This document shows, piece by piece, positions 19,087 through 32,094 of a DNA stretch of 64,000 nucleotides. Both the position numbers and the translations under genes were made by a program. The DNA lies in the NCBI GenBank assembly GCA_014773175.1, contig VXCM01000408.1:138615-202614 (forward strand). The letters run 5' to 3'. Origin of the DNA: Lucifuga dentata. Its lineage: Eukaryota > Chordata > Actinopteri > Ophidiiformes > Bythitidae. The notes under the pieces are model-generated. The model was not told the DNA's origin and did not search any database. It worked only from the letters and a program-made list of their open reading frames with translations. Positions within the stretch are counted from its first letter, which is position 1. Each line of letters begins with the position of its first letter.

Positions 19087-22000
19087 CAGAGTGAAGCTTG
19101 ACTGGTGGAGGAGTGAATGGGGTAAAGAGTGACTATAGGTAAAAGTGAGATAATATACATGCAAACTGTCAATCTCTACTGAAGGTAACAATGTCACATT
19201 ATGTTCAAACATTTTAATTTATTTGAATCTTTGTTATTTATGCCAGTATTTATTTACTGTACATGCTGCTGTGCTCCTTGTTAGAATAGTAAAGCACTTT
19301 GTTTATTATGCTATGATTTAAAGCAACATCAGCAAAGTTTGATAAAACACAAGGTTAAGTGTAATTACTTTATAATAACTCATCAGGATGCCTCAGACAT
19401 CTGCTTCCCTTAATTTGTAATTAAATATTTTGTGTAAATGTGTTTCTAAAACTAAATGTTTGTGTGGTTCTTTAAACAAAAATTTCAACACGTGTGTATG
19501 TGTGCCTGCATTTGTTTGTATGTGTGCAACTATACAGATGTGTAGGAGGATTTACAGTATAGGAAGTATATGTGGTTTATGTGAATCTGCAGAATTCGTC
19601 TGCTTTTATCTTTCTGCGCTTCATAACTCACTGTTTGCCTTCACTCACAGTGTGTTCATGATTCTGCAAAATCAGCATTCCCTCCCTTCTCCTTACGCTT
19701 TCTTTCATCTTGATTTTTCTTTTAAAATTTTAAAAGTTGGCAGGGCAAGCACTGACTGCATTGCAAATTTTGTACTCCAAATTTTGTATTAATTAAGGTC
19801 ATTAATGGTAGTATATATATATGCAATTAATAAAATCTTTTACTGCTGAAACAGGAAATTCATTGATGAATGACACAATGACAGCTATATGATTAACTGC
19901 TGAAGTTAGCAAGGAAAACATCTGCTGTTTACAGCCTCCCCATGTGTGTGGATAGATGTCAATACATCATATAATTGTAAACTGAGTCTGGAGTTTGAAC
20001 TGTTGTATGGTCGAAATCATCAATCAGCTAAATTAATCAGTAGATGAAAATAATTGTTAGTAAAATCCATAAAATGTTTGATTAGAAATAACTTATAAAA
20101 AGCCTGTTGACTTAATGTACCTGGATACTGGACATTGTTGAAAACGGTAACTTGCATTGCAAATTTTGTTACTGCACATCAAATATATGTAGAAGTAGAT
20201 TGACAGAGGAACGTGTGTGGTTTCAGGTGAATGACACTACGTGACTAAGCACTGGCTCTTGTCTGAGGCTAACCTTAATATGGTTTGCAGCCCTCGCTCT
20301 TGCATTGTGAACCTCTGCTAACCTCAGACACTGTCACTACACCGGTGATGTGCTACAGTTACCACAGGATGTTTGTACAGTGGTAATTTATGTGAGAATG
20401 AGGCATATCTCACCTGATGTGAAAACAAAGACTATTTCAGTACAAACTCTTAATCACAAACACTATCGCTGTAGTGGAAAATCACTTTCTTTTTATTTAA
20501 TTAAAAAGTATGCACACCCATAAACATGACAAAACATGTTACATGCATGAGTAAGTGTGTGGGCAGGTCATTTAAACCTTGTAAAAGCAGTATTTTTATT
20601 TGTGACACTGCCTGGTCATTGTCAGGTTGTTTGTACATGACTGGCAAAGAGCAGACACCTGTTAGCTGTGCTTCTGCCCGCCTGATTTGTAGCTATTATT
20701 GTTGTCAGGAAACAGATGTGAGTTCACGCCACTGGAAAGAAAGCCTGTTTGTGACTGTGGTCATGTGCGACTGCACGGTATGGCTGTGTGCACACGCACG
20801 CATGTGCAGGGTGTGGGCGGGTGGGTTTCGGAAAGTATGACTTGGCATTTCCTACAACCGGTTTCTGCCCCTGACTATGGGTTAAATGCACGGCCGTGTC
20901 TGGCCATACTATACTACTCCACCACACTCTCACAAACACACTGAGTGCACGAGACAGGATGGTAGTGCATGTGAGCATTCATGTGTGACTGAGATGACCT
21001 TGGTCAACTGTGGTCAAACCAAGAGAACTGGGTGGGAAGTGGTTACATATAGTTTGGCATCTAATCAACCTCTTGAAGTCAAAAAGGCACATACACACAA
21101 GATGAAATGTGCACAGATTCAGGTTTAGTGCACTGTCAGAGTAATGCAATATGATGTGAGGTTATACAGAGTGCAGACACACAGATGAATCATTTCAAAT
21201 TTGGGGGCACCACACAATCATAGGATAAATTAGATAAATTAGTTCCAGATGATGTATAACATATAGAGTGTGTTAATGACATACGCATACAGATGGCTAA
21301 CACACACACACACACACACACACACACGAACTCCAAAAACAGCCACCATGGGAAACGGTGAATTCCCCAAACCACAGAGTGCATGAGAGGGTGAGGGGAG
21401 GCATGGGAAAGCAGGATGCATGCTTGCTGTGCTGCTGGTTGAGCAGACAGGAGCTAAAACAGACAGAGCAAAGAAAAGAAGAGAGCAAAATAATTCACAT
21501 CCTGATTTGGCAAGGATAGACGACAAAATGTGATGGTTCAAAGGCTGGTGAGTGAGATTTATCCACACACTGTGGTCTGTCAGCTGGTCAGCCAGCTCCC
21601 AGCTAGACAAAGTTTGGGAAAACCCAGATCGGAGGCTGAGGTAGGTGTCAGGGCTTCCAATTTCTGGGAACACCCATGGCTCCACCAAATCTAGGATCCT
21701 GGGTGGGTGGAGGGGTGGGAATGGGGTTGACTAGCTAGGTGGAAAGGTTGAGTAGCAGGAGTCAGTGGTTATCCCGTAATGCATTAAGGTGAAAAGGTAA
21801 CTAGAAGTTTTTATTTACTGGTCTGGAAAAAGCAAAGTGGAGGGATCAGGAATCAGTGAATGGGTGAGCCTTAAGTGTTTGGAAAGTTCCATCCAATTGG
21901 CTCAGTTTACTGACATATATGATAAAGTCCAAAAGTTACAAATCACGTCAAACACTCTTGATTCATGTGTGGGCAGGCAGATTATTTTATAAAATCTGCA

Positions 22001-22413
22001 TGTAATATTGCCCCAATAAAATTTCATTATTGCTTTATATCCAAAGAATAGTTTTATTTAAATCATTATATGCAATAAAGTCATTTTTCAGCACACATAA
22101 AAACCTTGCCTCACTTAAAGGAAAATTATTTTGTAAATAAATAGTTAATTAATAGCTTTAACTGCTTTGCAGTATAAAACAATCCATCCATCTCATCTGC
22201 ATCACGCCCATAACCAAACCTATTTTTTAAAAATCTTTCTATCCAACCAGAGGCTGTCTCTCATATACACAGGCTGTTTATGTTTAGAGGTATATGTTCT
22301 CAGTTCCTTCCCCAACCCCCCAACACACATATACACACTTTCGCTCTCTCTCATTTACATCCATTTATTACTCACGCCTGCTGATTGACTCTGAGCGAAA
22401 ATCATCTTTCGAA
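19087..22413. other. nat14-aicda spacer (3.3 kb)
   Basis: This begins with nat14 3' UTR; a possible AATAAA is at 19829-19834. The rest contains a (CA)n tract at 21300-21327 and unremarkable AT-rich DNA. Open frames are short, lack splice-linked partners and show no domain. The last few hundred bases should include the aicda promoter and 5' UTR, but I could not identify a TATA box or defined regulatory sites. Confidence 0.6.
21300..21327. repeat. (CA)n microsatellite
   Basis: A pure CA tract of about 14 units lies in the spacer upstream of aicda. Confidence 0.85.
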
Positions 22414-24133
<1,720 letters not shown>

Positions 24134-24197
24134 AGACACCACTGTGACCTCCTCTGATATTGGCATTATAGAGAAAAACGTGTTGATACTGGACCAT

Positions 24198-24326
24198 CAC
24201 TACAGCTGCTGAACTGAGCTTTTTTTTCTTTTTTTTTTTAAAAGTATTTTAGTATTTTTAANCACTACAGCTGCTGAACTGAGCTTTTTTTTCTTTTTTT
24301 TTTTAAAAGTATTTTAGTATTTTTAA
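24198..24326 (+). repeat. 64-bp direct duplication around a single N in the aicda 3' UTR
   Basis: Bases 24198-24261 recur exactly at 24263-24326 with one N between them. The unit starts CACTACAGCTGCTGAACTGA and contains T- and A-rich runs. As at 10427 and 36335, this looks like unmerged contig overlap, not a biological repeat. Confidence 0.8.
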
Positions 24327-24923
24327 GGATTAAAAATTGTGATGGTGGAGCTTGTAGCTTGCTTTTTTTCTGTAGCATTATGGTTCTATGAATTAAAATA
24401 ATATACCATTCTTACCCTGTCCCTTGTGTTATTTGCATTGTATTGCATTAAAAAAATGAAATGGAATGGAAAAATTGAATTTTTATGGGACATAAAAAAT
24501 GTGATGCTTTTCAAAGTATATTCAAAATCAGCAATTTATAGTAATTCCTTTATGTTGAAAACCGGATATAATCTACTCTGTTGCTTTCCTTTGACTTGAT
24601 TAAATTTAAGGATTTGTGAAATGCTGTCATTGTTTCTGCAAATTCTCTGTTAGCAATTAGTCTGTAGGTCCTTTTTTTAATCTCACACGTGCTTATTTAT
24701 CATCAAAAGGAAAATACAACTGCTCGTTCAATGTGATTTCCGTAAGTTTCAAACTAAGTGTGCAATGTATTTTTAGGAACGGTTAACTTCACGGTGAAAA
24801 TTGCAAGGTGGTTACTTTGTGCGCAAATACATCGTCTATTACGGTCACGTCCCCGGTAACGCCACACGGACACTGTCACCACCACCACCGCCACCGGTAT
24901 ACACCAACCGATTTCACGTCAAG

Positions 24924-27900
24924 ATGGCGAACGAGGGTCAGATCGAGTACGAGTCGATCCTCTGTGTCAAACCTGAAGTCAATGTTTACCGGATCCCACC
25001 GAGAGCATCCAATCGGGCAATCAGGTGAGGGAAAACGGCCTGCTAGCACGCTATCGGTGATTCCGTGACAGTCCCATCCATAGTAACACGGCGCATATGT
25101 GTGCTGGCTGTTCGTGTCCCGTATTTATCCAAAAGGTCAAAATAAATAACGGTTTTCTAGTCCACTGCACAAAGGCTGCGTGGGATTGGTTACATCTGTT
25201 TGCTTTCATCCAATGGCATCAGAGGAGAAATAATGCTTATTGATTCAAATTCAATTTGATTTCATAATGATGATACCAGAAATAAATACTTTGCTATGCT
25301 CCGTAAGGATTTATTTATTTTTTTTTAATTTCTGCTTGTTTGACCTTTAGAGACTTTAGGGAGGATAGGGTCCGTTTTCAGGACAGCGTCCCTACAGGAG
25401 AGCTGGGACCACTGAGTTGAAAGATAGCATCTCCTGCCCCAAGATAAAGCCAAGATTTAAGTTTGATGGGTTTAAGAGAGTTGAAATAGAGATATTGCTG
25501 ATTAAACCAAACAATAGCAAAGGCCAGAGTCTCATGAGACACATGATTGGTTACTCAGTGACCGTATGTGTAGTGAAGAGTGATGATGTCATATTCAAGC
25601 CTTAGGTCATGTGTCTGAGTCACGGTTGGGTCACATATAAAATAGCCATCTGTAGAGAGTTTTACACTGCATCTGAGTAAGGTAAATAAATAATAACACA
25701 CACACACACATATTCAATTATGCTCTCAGCAGTTCACCTACAGTACATCATACTCATCTCTCATTGGCCCTGTGTATGTATATGTTCACCTCAGGGCTGC
25801 TGATTGGAAGCTGGATGCTCCCGACTGGACGGGGCGCATGCGTGTGACAGCTCGAGGCAAAGTGGCCTATGTGAAATTGGAAGACAAAATCTCTGGTAAG
25901 AACAAAGCAGACAGGACAGAGTCATTGTTTAGTGGCACTGCTGTGTTATAAATCATCCCTCCCTAGTCTTCATTTCGCCATCCCACTCTCTTTTGCTCAT
26001 CTATTCCAAGGTGACCCAGAGCTGGGTCACCTTGCTGTTGTAGTTTGTTTTAAAGCAAACAGCCTGCTTATTTTGTCCTGTCTCTATCTTTGCAGCTCAG
26101 ATTTGATATGATATGACGTGTAAATGTTTCATCCTGATAGAAACAGCTACTGGATAATGGAAGCCCTGTAAGCAAACAGCTCATGAACATATTTCTATTT
26201 TCCTGATCTGCAGGGGAGCTGTTTGCCCAGGCACCAGTGGAGGAGTACCCTGGCATTGCTGTGGAAACAGTCAGCGACTCAAGCCGTTACTTTGTGCTCC
26301 GCATCCAGGATGACAATGGTGGGTGAAATGTTTGCTGCCAAGCCATTAAATTTTCCTTTAATGAGGATGTAAGTAAGGGAATAACAGTTGAACAGACTGC
26401 TCATTGACACGGAATTGCACATTTTTAAAGCAAATCTGACAGTGTACTGGTTATTTTGAGAATCACTCAGGGTTTAGTATATTTTGGTTTATACCATCAT
26501 GTAAACACCACTAAACCACCGACTAAGCTCTCACCACTGAGTGTTATTATCTGCCTTTTCTCATAGGCCGCAGTGCATTCATAGGCGTTGGGTTTGGAGA
26601 CCGAGGCGATGCCTTTGACTTCAATGTTGCATTGCAGGACCACTTCAAGTATGCAGCTGTTCCATAGTGTTATGAAACAGATTCCTTCAGTAGTCATTAA
26701 ATTGATTTTAGTTTATTTAACTTATATTTTATTTTGTCTTAACTGCATCTCTTTCTGACTTTCTTCCACCCTCGTCTTCTCCAGGTGGGTCAAACAGGAC
26801 AATGAATTCAGTAAGCAGGCGCAGGCTCCAGACGCCACTCCAAAACTGGACCTGGGCTTTAAAGAAGGACAGACCATTACTCTCAATATTGGGGTAACCT
26901 CATTGTTTCCTGTTAAAGCTGGATCGCACCACCAAGGATTAAACTAATCATTTATTACATTAGTTCTAATTTGGTTGCACCAGTTGGGTTTAGATTCCAT
27001 TTAACAAATATAGGAATTATTTGTGTTATCCATGATTAGCAGTGATGCTATATGGAACTGGGAGAAAATGTATCTGTATTTTAACATGAGGCTAACCTGT
27101 GCTTACTGAAAATATACTGAGTTTTCTTGCATTTGAATTGTTTGCCATGAAAAACAATCAACAATTCATCCCTTTTGTAGCTAAGACTACAAGTTACAGC
27201 ATTATTTGAATAGCAAAGATCCTCTTAGTTTGGTGTTGGAGCCAATAGTACTTTCAGTTGTTCTTATGATGTCAACTGGCTCTTTTGAAAAGTGAAAAAT
27301 TAACATTTAGCAAGAAATAAATCCCAATGGACAATTAACTAATTAATCCTTGATTGGGGTTAAAAATAACTCAAGGAATTTAGTACAACCTAGATAGATT
27401 TCAGAATAAACCAAGATTAAGTACAGTATTTAATTGATTAAGATGATTTCCAGGTTTAAATGCACAACAAGGTTAGCAGTTAAAACAAAATGTAAAATGC
27501 CTTCTACAAAAATATATATACATCCACACACACTTAGTTGTTGTTTTTGTTTTCTGTACATTTTCCAGCAATCAAAGAAGAGGGATAAGCCTCGTCCACA
27601 GAATACAAGTGGCTTTGGTCTCCTTCCCCCTCCACCTGGAGGCAAGCTAGCTCCACCCCCCTCATCCAGATCCACCAATCAGAACACACAGCCATCTGCA
27701 GGAGGAAGTCAGACTGGTAGGTAATAATAACAGGGCACAACAGCCAGAGAGGGATATGCTTAAGTATCTCTCATATTTTGTTTTCTTGTGGCAATCTATA
27801 CATAACAAGCTTTGTTTTCCTGCAGTTACAACATAATTATAATATGATCACAAGAAAATGATTTTCATTTGTTTTAAGGAAATAAGATTTTCAGACTCAC

Positions 27901-28145
27901 CTGTACAGCAAATGATATGTAAAGATGGAGTCTATTAGTTGAAAATAATTTATGATAGTGGTGGTTGATTATTACTTTTTTTTTAACAAGAGGATTATGT
28001 TTCTTTCTTTTATTTTTTTTTTAAACAACCAGGTTGTTTGCTAGACTTGGACTCCAGCAACTCGAACTCTGTGGCTCCATCCAACCCCAGCACCACCGCC
28101 AGCTCTGACCTGTGGGGAGATTTTGACTCTGTATCCCCAAAGTGA
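24924..28145 (+). CDS. necap1: NECAP endocytosis-associated protein 1, seven coding exons
   Basis: The exons are 24924-25024, 25795-25895, 26214-26318, 26567-26648, 26785-26893, 27569-27716 and 28033-28145, in phase throughout, giving 252 residues (human 275). NECAP1 is a cytosolic accessory protein of clathrin-coated vesicles that binds AP2. Residues 1 to about 135 form the PH-like PHear domain, with [19 protein letters not shown], the core [14 protein letters not shown], and [24 protein letters not shown], all strongly conserved. The C-terminal third is proline- and serine-rich with LPPPPGGKL and the adaptor-binding LWGDF. The usual terminal WVQF is absent. The stop lies in AAAGTGAGG, which also reads as a splice donor, so another last exon is possible. 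In human 12p13.31 NECAP1 is close to AICDA. The ATG in AAGATGGCG gives the conserved [13 protein letters not shown] start. Confidence 0.92.
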
Positions 28146-30172
28146 GGGGAGATTCATTTAGTCTTTCTCTGTCTTACTGCTCTATAAATTTATGCAGCAT
28201 TTTTTACAACTTTTTTTTCCCCCATTATGGGGTCCAGTATCTCTCCCTGCTGAGCAGGGTTAGCCCCCAATACCAGTTTGTTTCAGTTTAGCTTAGCTCC
28301 TCATGTTAGCTTGAACCACAGTCCAGACTCAAAGTAAAGGATTTAAATTTGTAGGCCACCAGCTCCACTAACTTTCCAACTAAATTTTTATTTTCTGTCT
28401 CAATTCTACCTTCGCCCTCTTTCCTCATACTTCACTGGTTTGATTCCTAATTACTATCCCAGATTATCCATCAAAGAAATATGATCAAGAGACACAATCA
28501 AAGATAATTTGATGATGAAACACACTATAACAAACTATAATAATGAATGAAATTTATGTATAGAGAATATTTATTTTAAATATATATATATATATATATA
28601 TTGTTGGCAGTTTGCAATTTGGAATTATTGTCACTGGTGTCACTTGTATGTGTAGCTTATTTTTCTCCAAGTCTCTAGCTGGAGACTGACTGTATGCACT
28701 GATTAATAAGCTAGTCTGTCTTTCTAGTAAGTAATGGGTAAAATCTACATTTTAAGGCAGGGATTGTTCTAATATTAGACTTGCTATGACTTGTGACTTA
28801 TTATAGTGAAGTTTACCACCACATATTCTACTTGACAGGAACCTGTCAGGCTGGAGCCACCTCATTTAATTTCTGCACTGTCTAGCACTCTCTAGTGGGC
28901 TCTTATGGCTCTACATCATCATTTTCTAAATGAGGAGACAACTTGCACTTCAGCTGTTGACCACATATTTCAGCAGGAGTGGGTCCCTGTCATTGGGTGC
29001 ATTATTTCAACTGGTGGACCTTGTAAATCAGAACGAGTGACATTTGAGAGGGCGTTAGTACAGGAAAGAGGCATAAAGTGCTTTTACCTTCGCCTCAAGG
29101 GGAAATAGGGATGTTTAGTCCATGTTATGTCATCTCTACTCAGCACGGCTGTTAAAACTGTGACTGGTTGCATCATTCAGGTCATGACCTCTCTCCTGCT
29201 CAATGAATAGGCCCGCGTTTCTGCTCTGTCCTGCCAGTCTGGAGGGAATTCATGTCCTTAATTCTTCATGAGAAGGTGAGCAGGTCCTAGACCTTAACTA
29301 CAGCATGTTGTGCAGTACAAACAAGTTTTAACTGTGAACTCCTAATCCTTGTTAAGATATAAATGTAGGTACTGTAATGCAGACAATGCAATGTGGGACC
29401 GAGTTAGTCCATGTTAGATACAGTGTTTTGTTGTGATGTTGTCGTGTGGGAAGCCATGTTAAACTGATGTCACTGTTGTGACGTGCAGTGACATGAGGTG
29501 TGATGACGGATGTTAACTGGATCACACAGAGTCTGTGAGCATGTAAGCCCTAACTGTGTGTCAGTGTACATTTACTATTCAAATAATATGCATTCTTCCC
29601 AAATGTTTCTTGTTATTTAAAGTGTATATGTGTATGGAAATGGATATGCAGTGAAAAAAAGATATCTCCTAATCACCAAAACTTGTTTGTTTGTTTTTTG
29701 TCTTTAATTATCAAAGTGAGAAAAAAAAAAAAGAATTCCCGAGACTAACAAAAACAAATAAAAAAAAGTGTCCAACTCATGCACAATTTAATTATATTTT
29801 ATTGCATACAATGGCACACATAGTATTGTCAATGAGTAGCTTACAATCCACAGCAGAGTGGGTTTTTCTTTTTACAATGACATGACTCATCAGTGCCCAT
29901 TACTACAGTACACTTAATGGCTCATAAACCATGGAAGACATGATCTGTGTCCAACAATACACAGATGAAATGAGCACACCATCAATATTCACAGACAATT
30001 AAAAGACTATTACATAAACAGATAGACTCAGCACAGAGAGAGAAGGGAATAGACCACCACGTGTTGAGCAGTGGATTTATAGTGTTATGGGCTGTTTTTA
30101 TGACAACGCCTCTGGGTTATGTCTCTAAGGGTCTCCGACTTTACAGGTAGCCACAATGCAACCCTAGGCCCA
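28146..30172. other. necap1 3' UTR and convergent mfap5 3' UTR
   Basis: necap1 (+) and mfap5 (-) converge here. On the minus strand an AATAAA (seen as TTTATT at 29798-29803) lies 370 bases beyond the mfap5 stop and is a good end for that transcript. A short TA repeat lies near 28580-28600. No coding exon was recognised; I looked in particular for a necap1 exon encoding WVQF and did not find one. Confidence 0.5.
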
Positions 30173-31203
30173 TCAGTCCTTGTTTGTCCAGGTTTTGGTG
30201 TTGCTACGGGGATTGCGGCAGTGTTTCTTATACGTTGACCGCTCAAGGCGCTTAGGCCATCCAGACAACTCTCTGCACAGTTCAGCTGTAAAAGAAAGAC
30301 CAGTTTTTTTTCTGTGAAAACTATATAGTTGCTAGCATTATGGTGCTTGCAATATTATGCATGTAGATTGTTACCTTTCAGATACTCATCCTGTTCACAA
30401 ACCGTCCTCACACAGATCTCATTATTGATCACATAGACACGAGGAAGGCTGGTCAGACACAAAATAAAACATTAATATACTGCACCAACAACCAACATTA
30501 ATATACTGCACCTCTTATAGTATAGAATAAGAGCTGTGGTGACAGTGACCTGGAGTGACACAGTGCGCTAATAATTAGAACACTGCATAATGAAAAGGCT
30601 ACAGGATTGATCTCTGCAATGGCTCATGTGTGTTCAAGTAACAGTCACACACACACACACACATATATATGTGTGTATATGTGTGTGTGTGTGTGTATGG
30701 AAAAGTGGTTAATTTAGTAGTGTCAAACTGAGAAGAAGTACTTCTGTAGAAAGGTTGCAGGTCACCTGTAGAGACAAAGAGAGCCTATACATCTCTTCAT
30801 GGGCCGGTAAACCGAGTACATCCTGGTGCATGGATACATCTCCTCCCTACAGTCTGCAGAGACAGAAAATACATGGCATATTGAAATAATATCACATACA
30901 ATGACAACACACAGTGCACCACAACTTACAAAAGGGTGAGCATTTGCAAAGAGTATATGGGGACTCCTGAGGAGAAGTTTAGATCTGCAGTGACTCACTG
31001 GATGGCAGGATGGTGGTAGCAGGTGTCTCATCATGGTCTATGGACAAGAAAGCAAAACATTAGATTGGGAAAACATGTTGCCTGTGACCCACTATAATGA
31101 CTCACAGACTGACAGATGTCATGCAACATAACGTGTCTTGATCTGAAGTGTGACTTATGAGAAGCTTTACCAGTCTGCTGGTCTTGGGCTACAGCTGTGA
31201 GAG
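30173..31203 (-). CDS. mfap5: Microfibril-associated protein 5 (MAGP-2-like), 3' exons; 5' exons not found
   Basis: In transcript order the exons are 31203-31171, 31037-30999, 30853-30766, 30448-30375 and 30285-30173, all GT-AG and in phase, encoding about 115 residues to a TGA stop. MFAP2/5 are secreted glycoproteins that bind fibrillin microfibrils. The matrix-binding domain is clear: NCREEMYPCTRMYSVYRP, then CIGSLCLYSLPRVYVINNEICVRTVC. This is the conserved cysteine pattern CxxxxxxCTRxYSxxRP...CxxxxC...NxEICxRxVC. The end ELCRELSGWPKRLERSTY matches the MFAP5 form (CRQMAGLPPRRLRRSNY) better than the cysteine-rich MFAP2 tail. MFAP5 neighbours AICDA in mammals. The two acidic mini-exons upstream are typical of the family. 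The signal-peptide exon must lie to the right of 31203 but was not recognised. Several AA choices at exon joins are inferred. Confidence 0.82.
30646..30698. repeat. (CA)n(TA)n(TG)n self-complementary alternating tract
   Basis: A CA run passes through a TATATA core into a TG run, so the tract can fold on itself as a hairpin. It lies in the mfap5 intron between the 30448-30375 and 30853-30766 exons. Confidence 0.8.
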
Positions 31204-31939
31204 CTGTGGAACAGAAACCACATGAGGGGAGTGTTTCACATCATAAAAACAAACACACGAGGACTCAACCGTAATTAAACAGGATGATTGTGTGTTCTGT
31301 TTGGCAGAGTTACCGTGGAAACTGCAGAGGAACAAGACCACTGGAAGGCTGCCCATTCCTCAAACTTGTAAGAGCTAAGCTTTACGAGCTGGAGGAAACC
31401 AAAGAGGAAAACAGTTTGGGTAATTTCACAGAGTGGAACTGTTCAATATCCTCACTCATGAATTTTGTCCTGTTTATGTTTCCTTTAATTCCCCTGCATA
31501 TGAAAGCTCCCAACATTCCAGGTCACTGTAATTTTTTCCTCAGTGCTTTGAGCCTGCCAACAACATGGAAGTGTAAAATAGTCCTCTGCTTTGATAACAC
31601 TAGTTGTCATCATTACAGACAAATTTACCAGTTTAAGATTTTAAAATTTACCACTTTACAGATTCATACAATGTTTTTCCCACTATGTCAGAGGTGTTGA
31701 TTCAATGGGATTCTTTTTGAGGCTGTAGTATGTGGTTGTGTTGTATTCTGCCTCCCTCATGAATATAAATGGGGCTGAAGCAAACACCTTTGAATGTAAT
31801 GCAGTCCAGCGTAACACCACCACTAACTAAAGACTCAAAATGTTACTATAGATTGGATTATATTAGATCAGATTGCATTTGATCAGCGCCAGCTTTTGAT
31901 ATATCTATCTATCTATATATATATATATATTTATGTATA

Positions 31940-32094
31940 CCAAGTATCAGGTTTGAGTAAACCAAAACTTCTAAACGCCATATCACTAACAATCCACCAA
32001 TTCTCTGCAGACATTCCCAGAATCATCTGGTGTACCACCAGGGGGCTCTTCAAGTACCACTGGTGTGACACATGCCACAGCTTGAGAACCATTG
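31940..32094. mobile_element. Truncated hAT-like nonautonomous element
   Basis: The right end reads CACAGCTTGAGAACCATTG, a degenerate hAT-type terminal repeat (complement of CAGxGGTTCTCAA). The preceding text (ATCATCTGGTGTACCACCAG...CTTCAAGTACCACTGGTG) aligns by eye with the 3' half of the element at 43758-44111 (CATCTCATGTGCTATCAGAG...CTTCAAGTATCACTTGTG). The left end could not be located, so the copy seems truncated. Confidence 0.5.

Noticed and set aside
30471..30511. 18-bp direct repeat (ACATTAATATACTGCACC) in an mfap5 intron
   Set aside because: It is a two-copy local duplication with no other feature, probably replication slippage.
31284..31700. 138-residue frame on the plus strand beside mfap5
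   Set aside because: It has no domain and no splice context and lies in intronic or intergenic DNA upstream of the minus-strand mfap5 exons.
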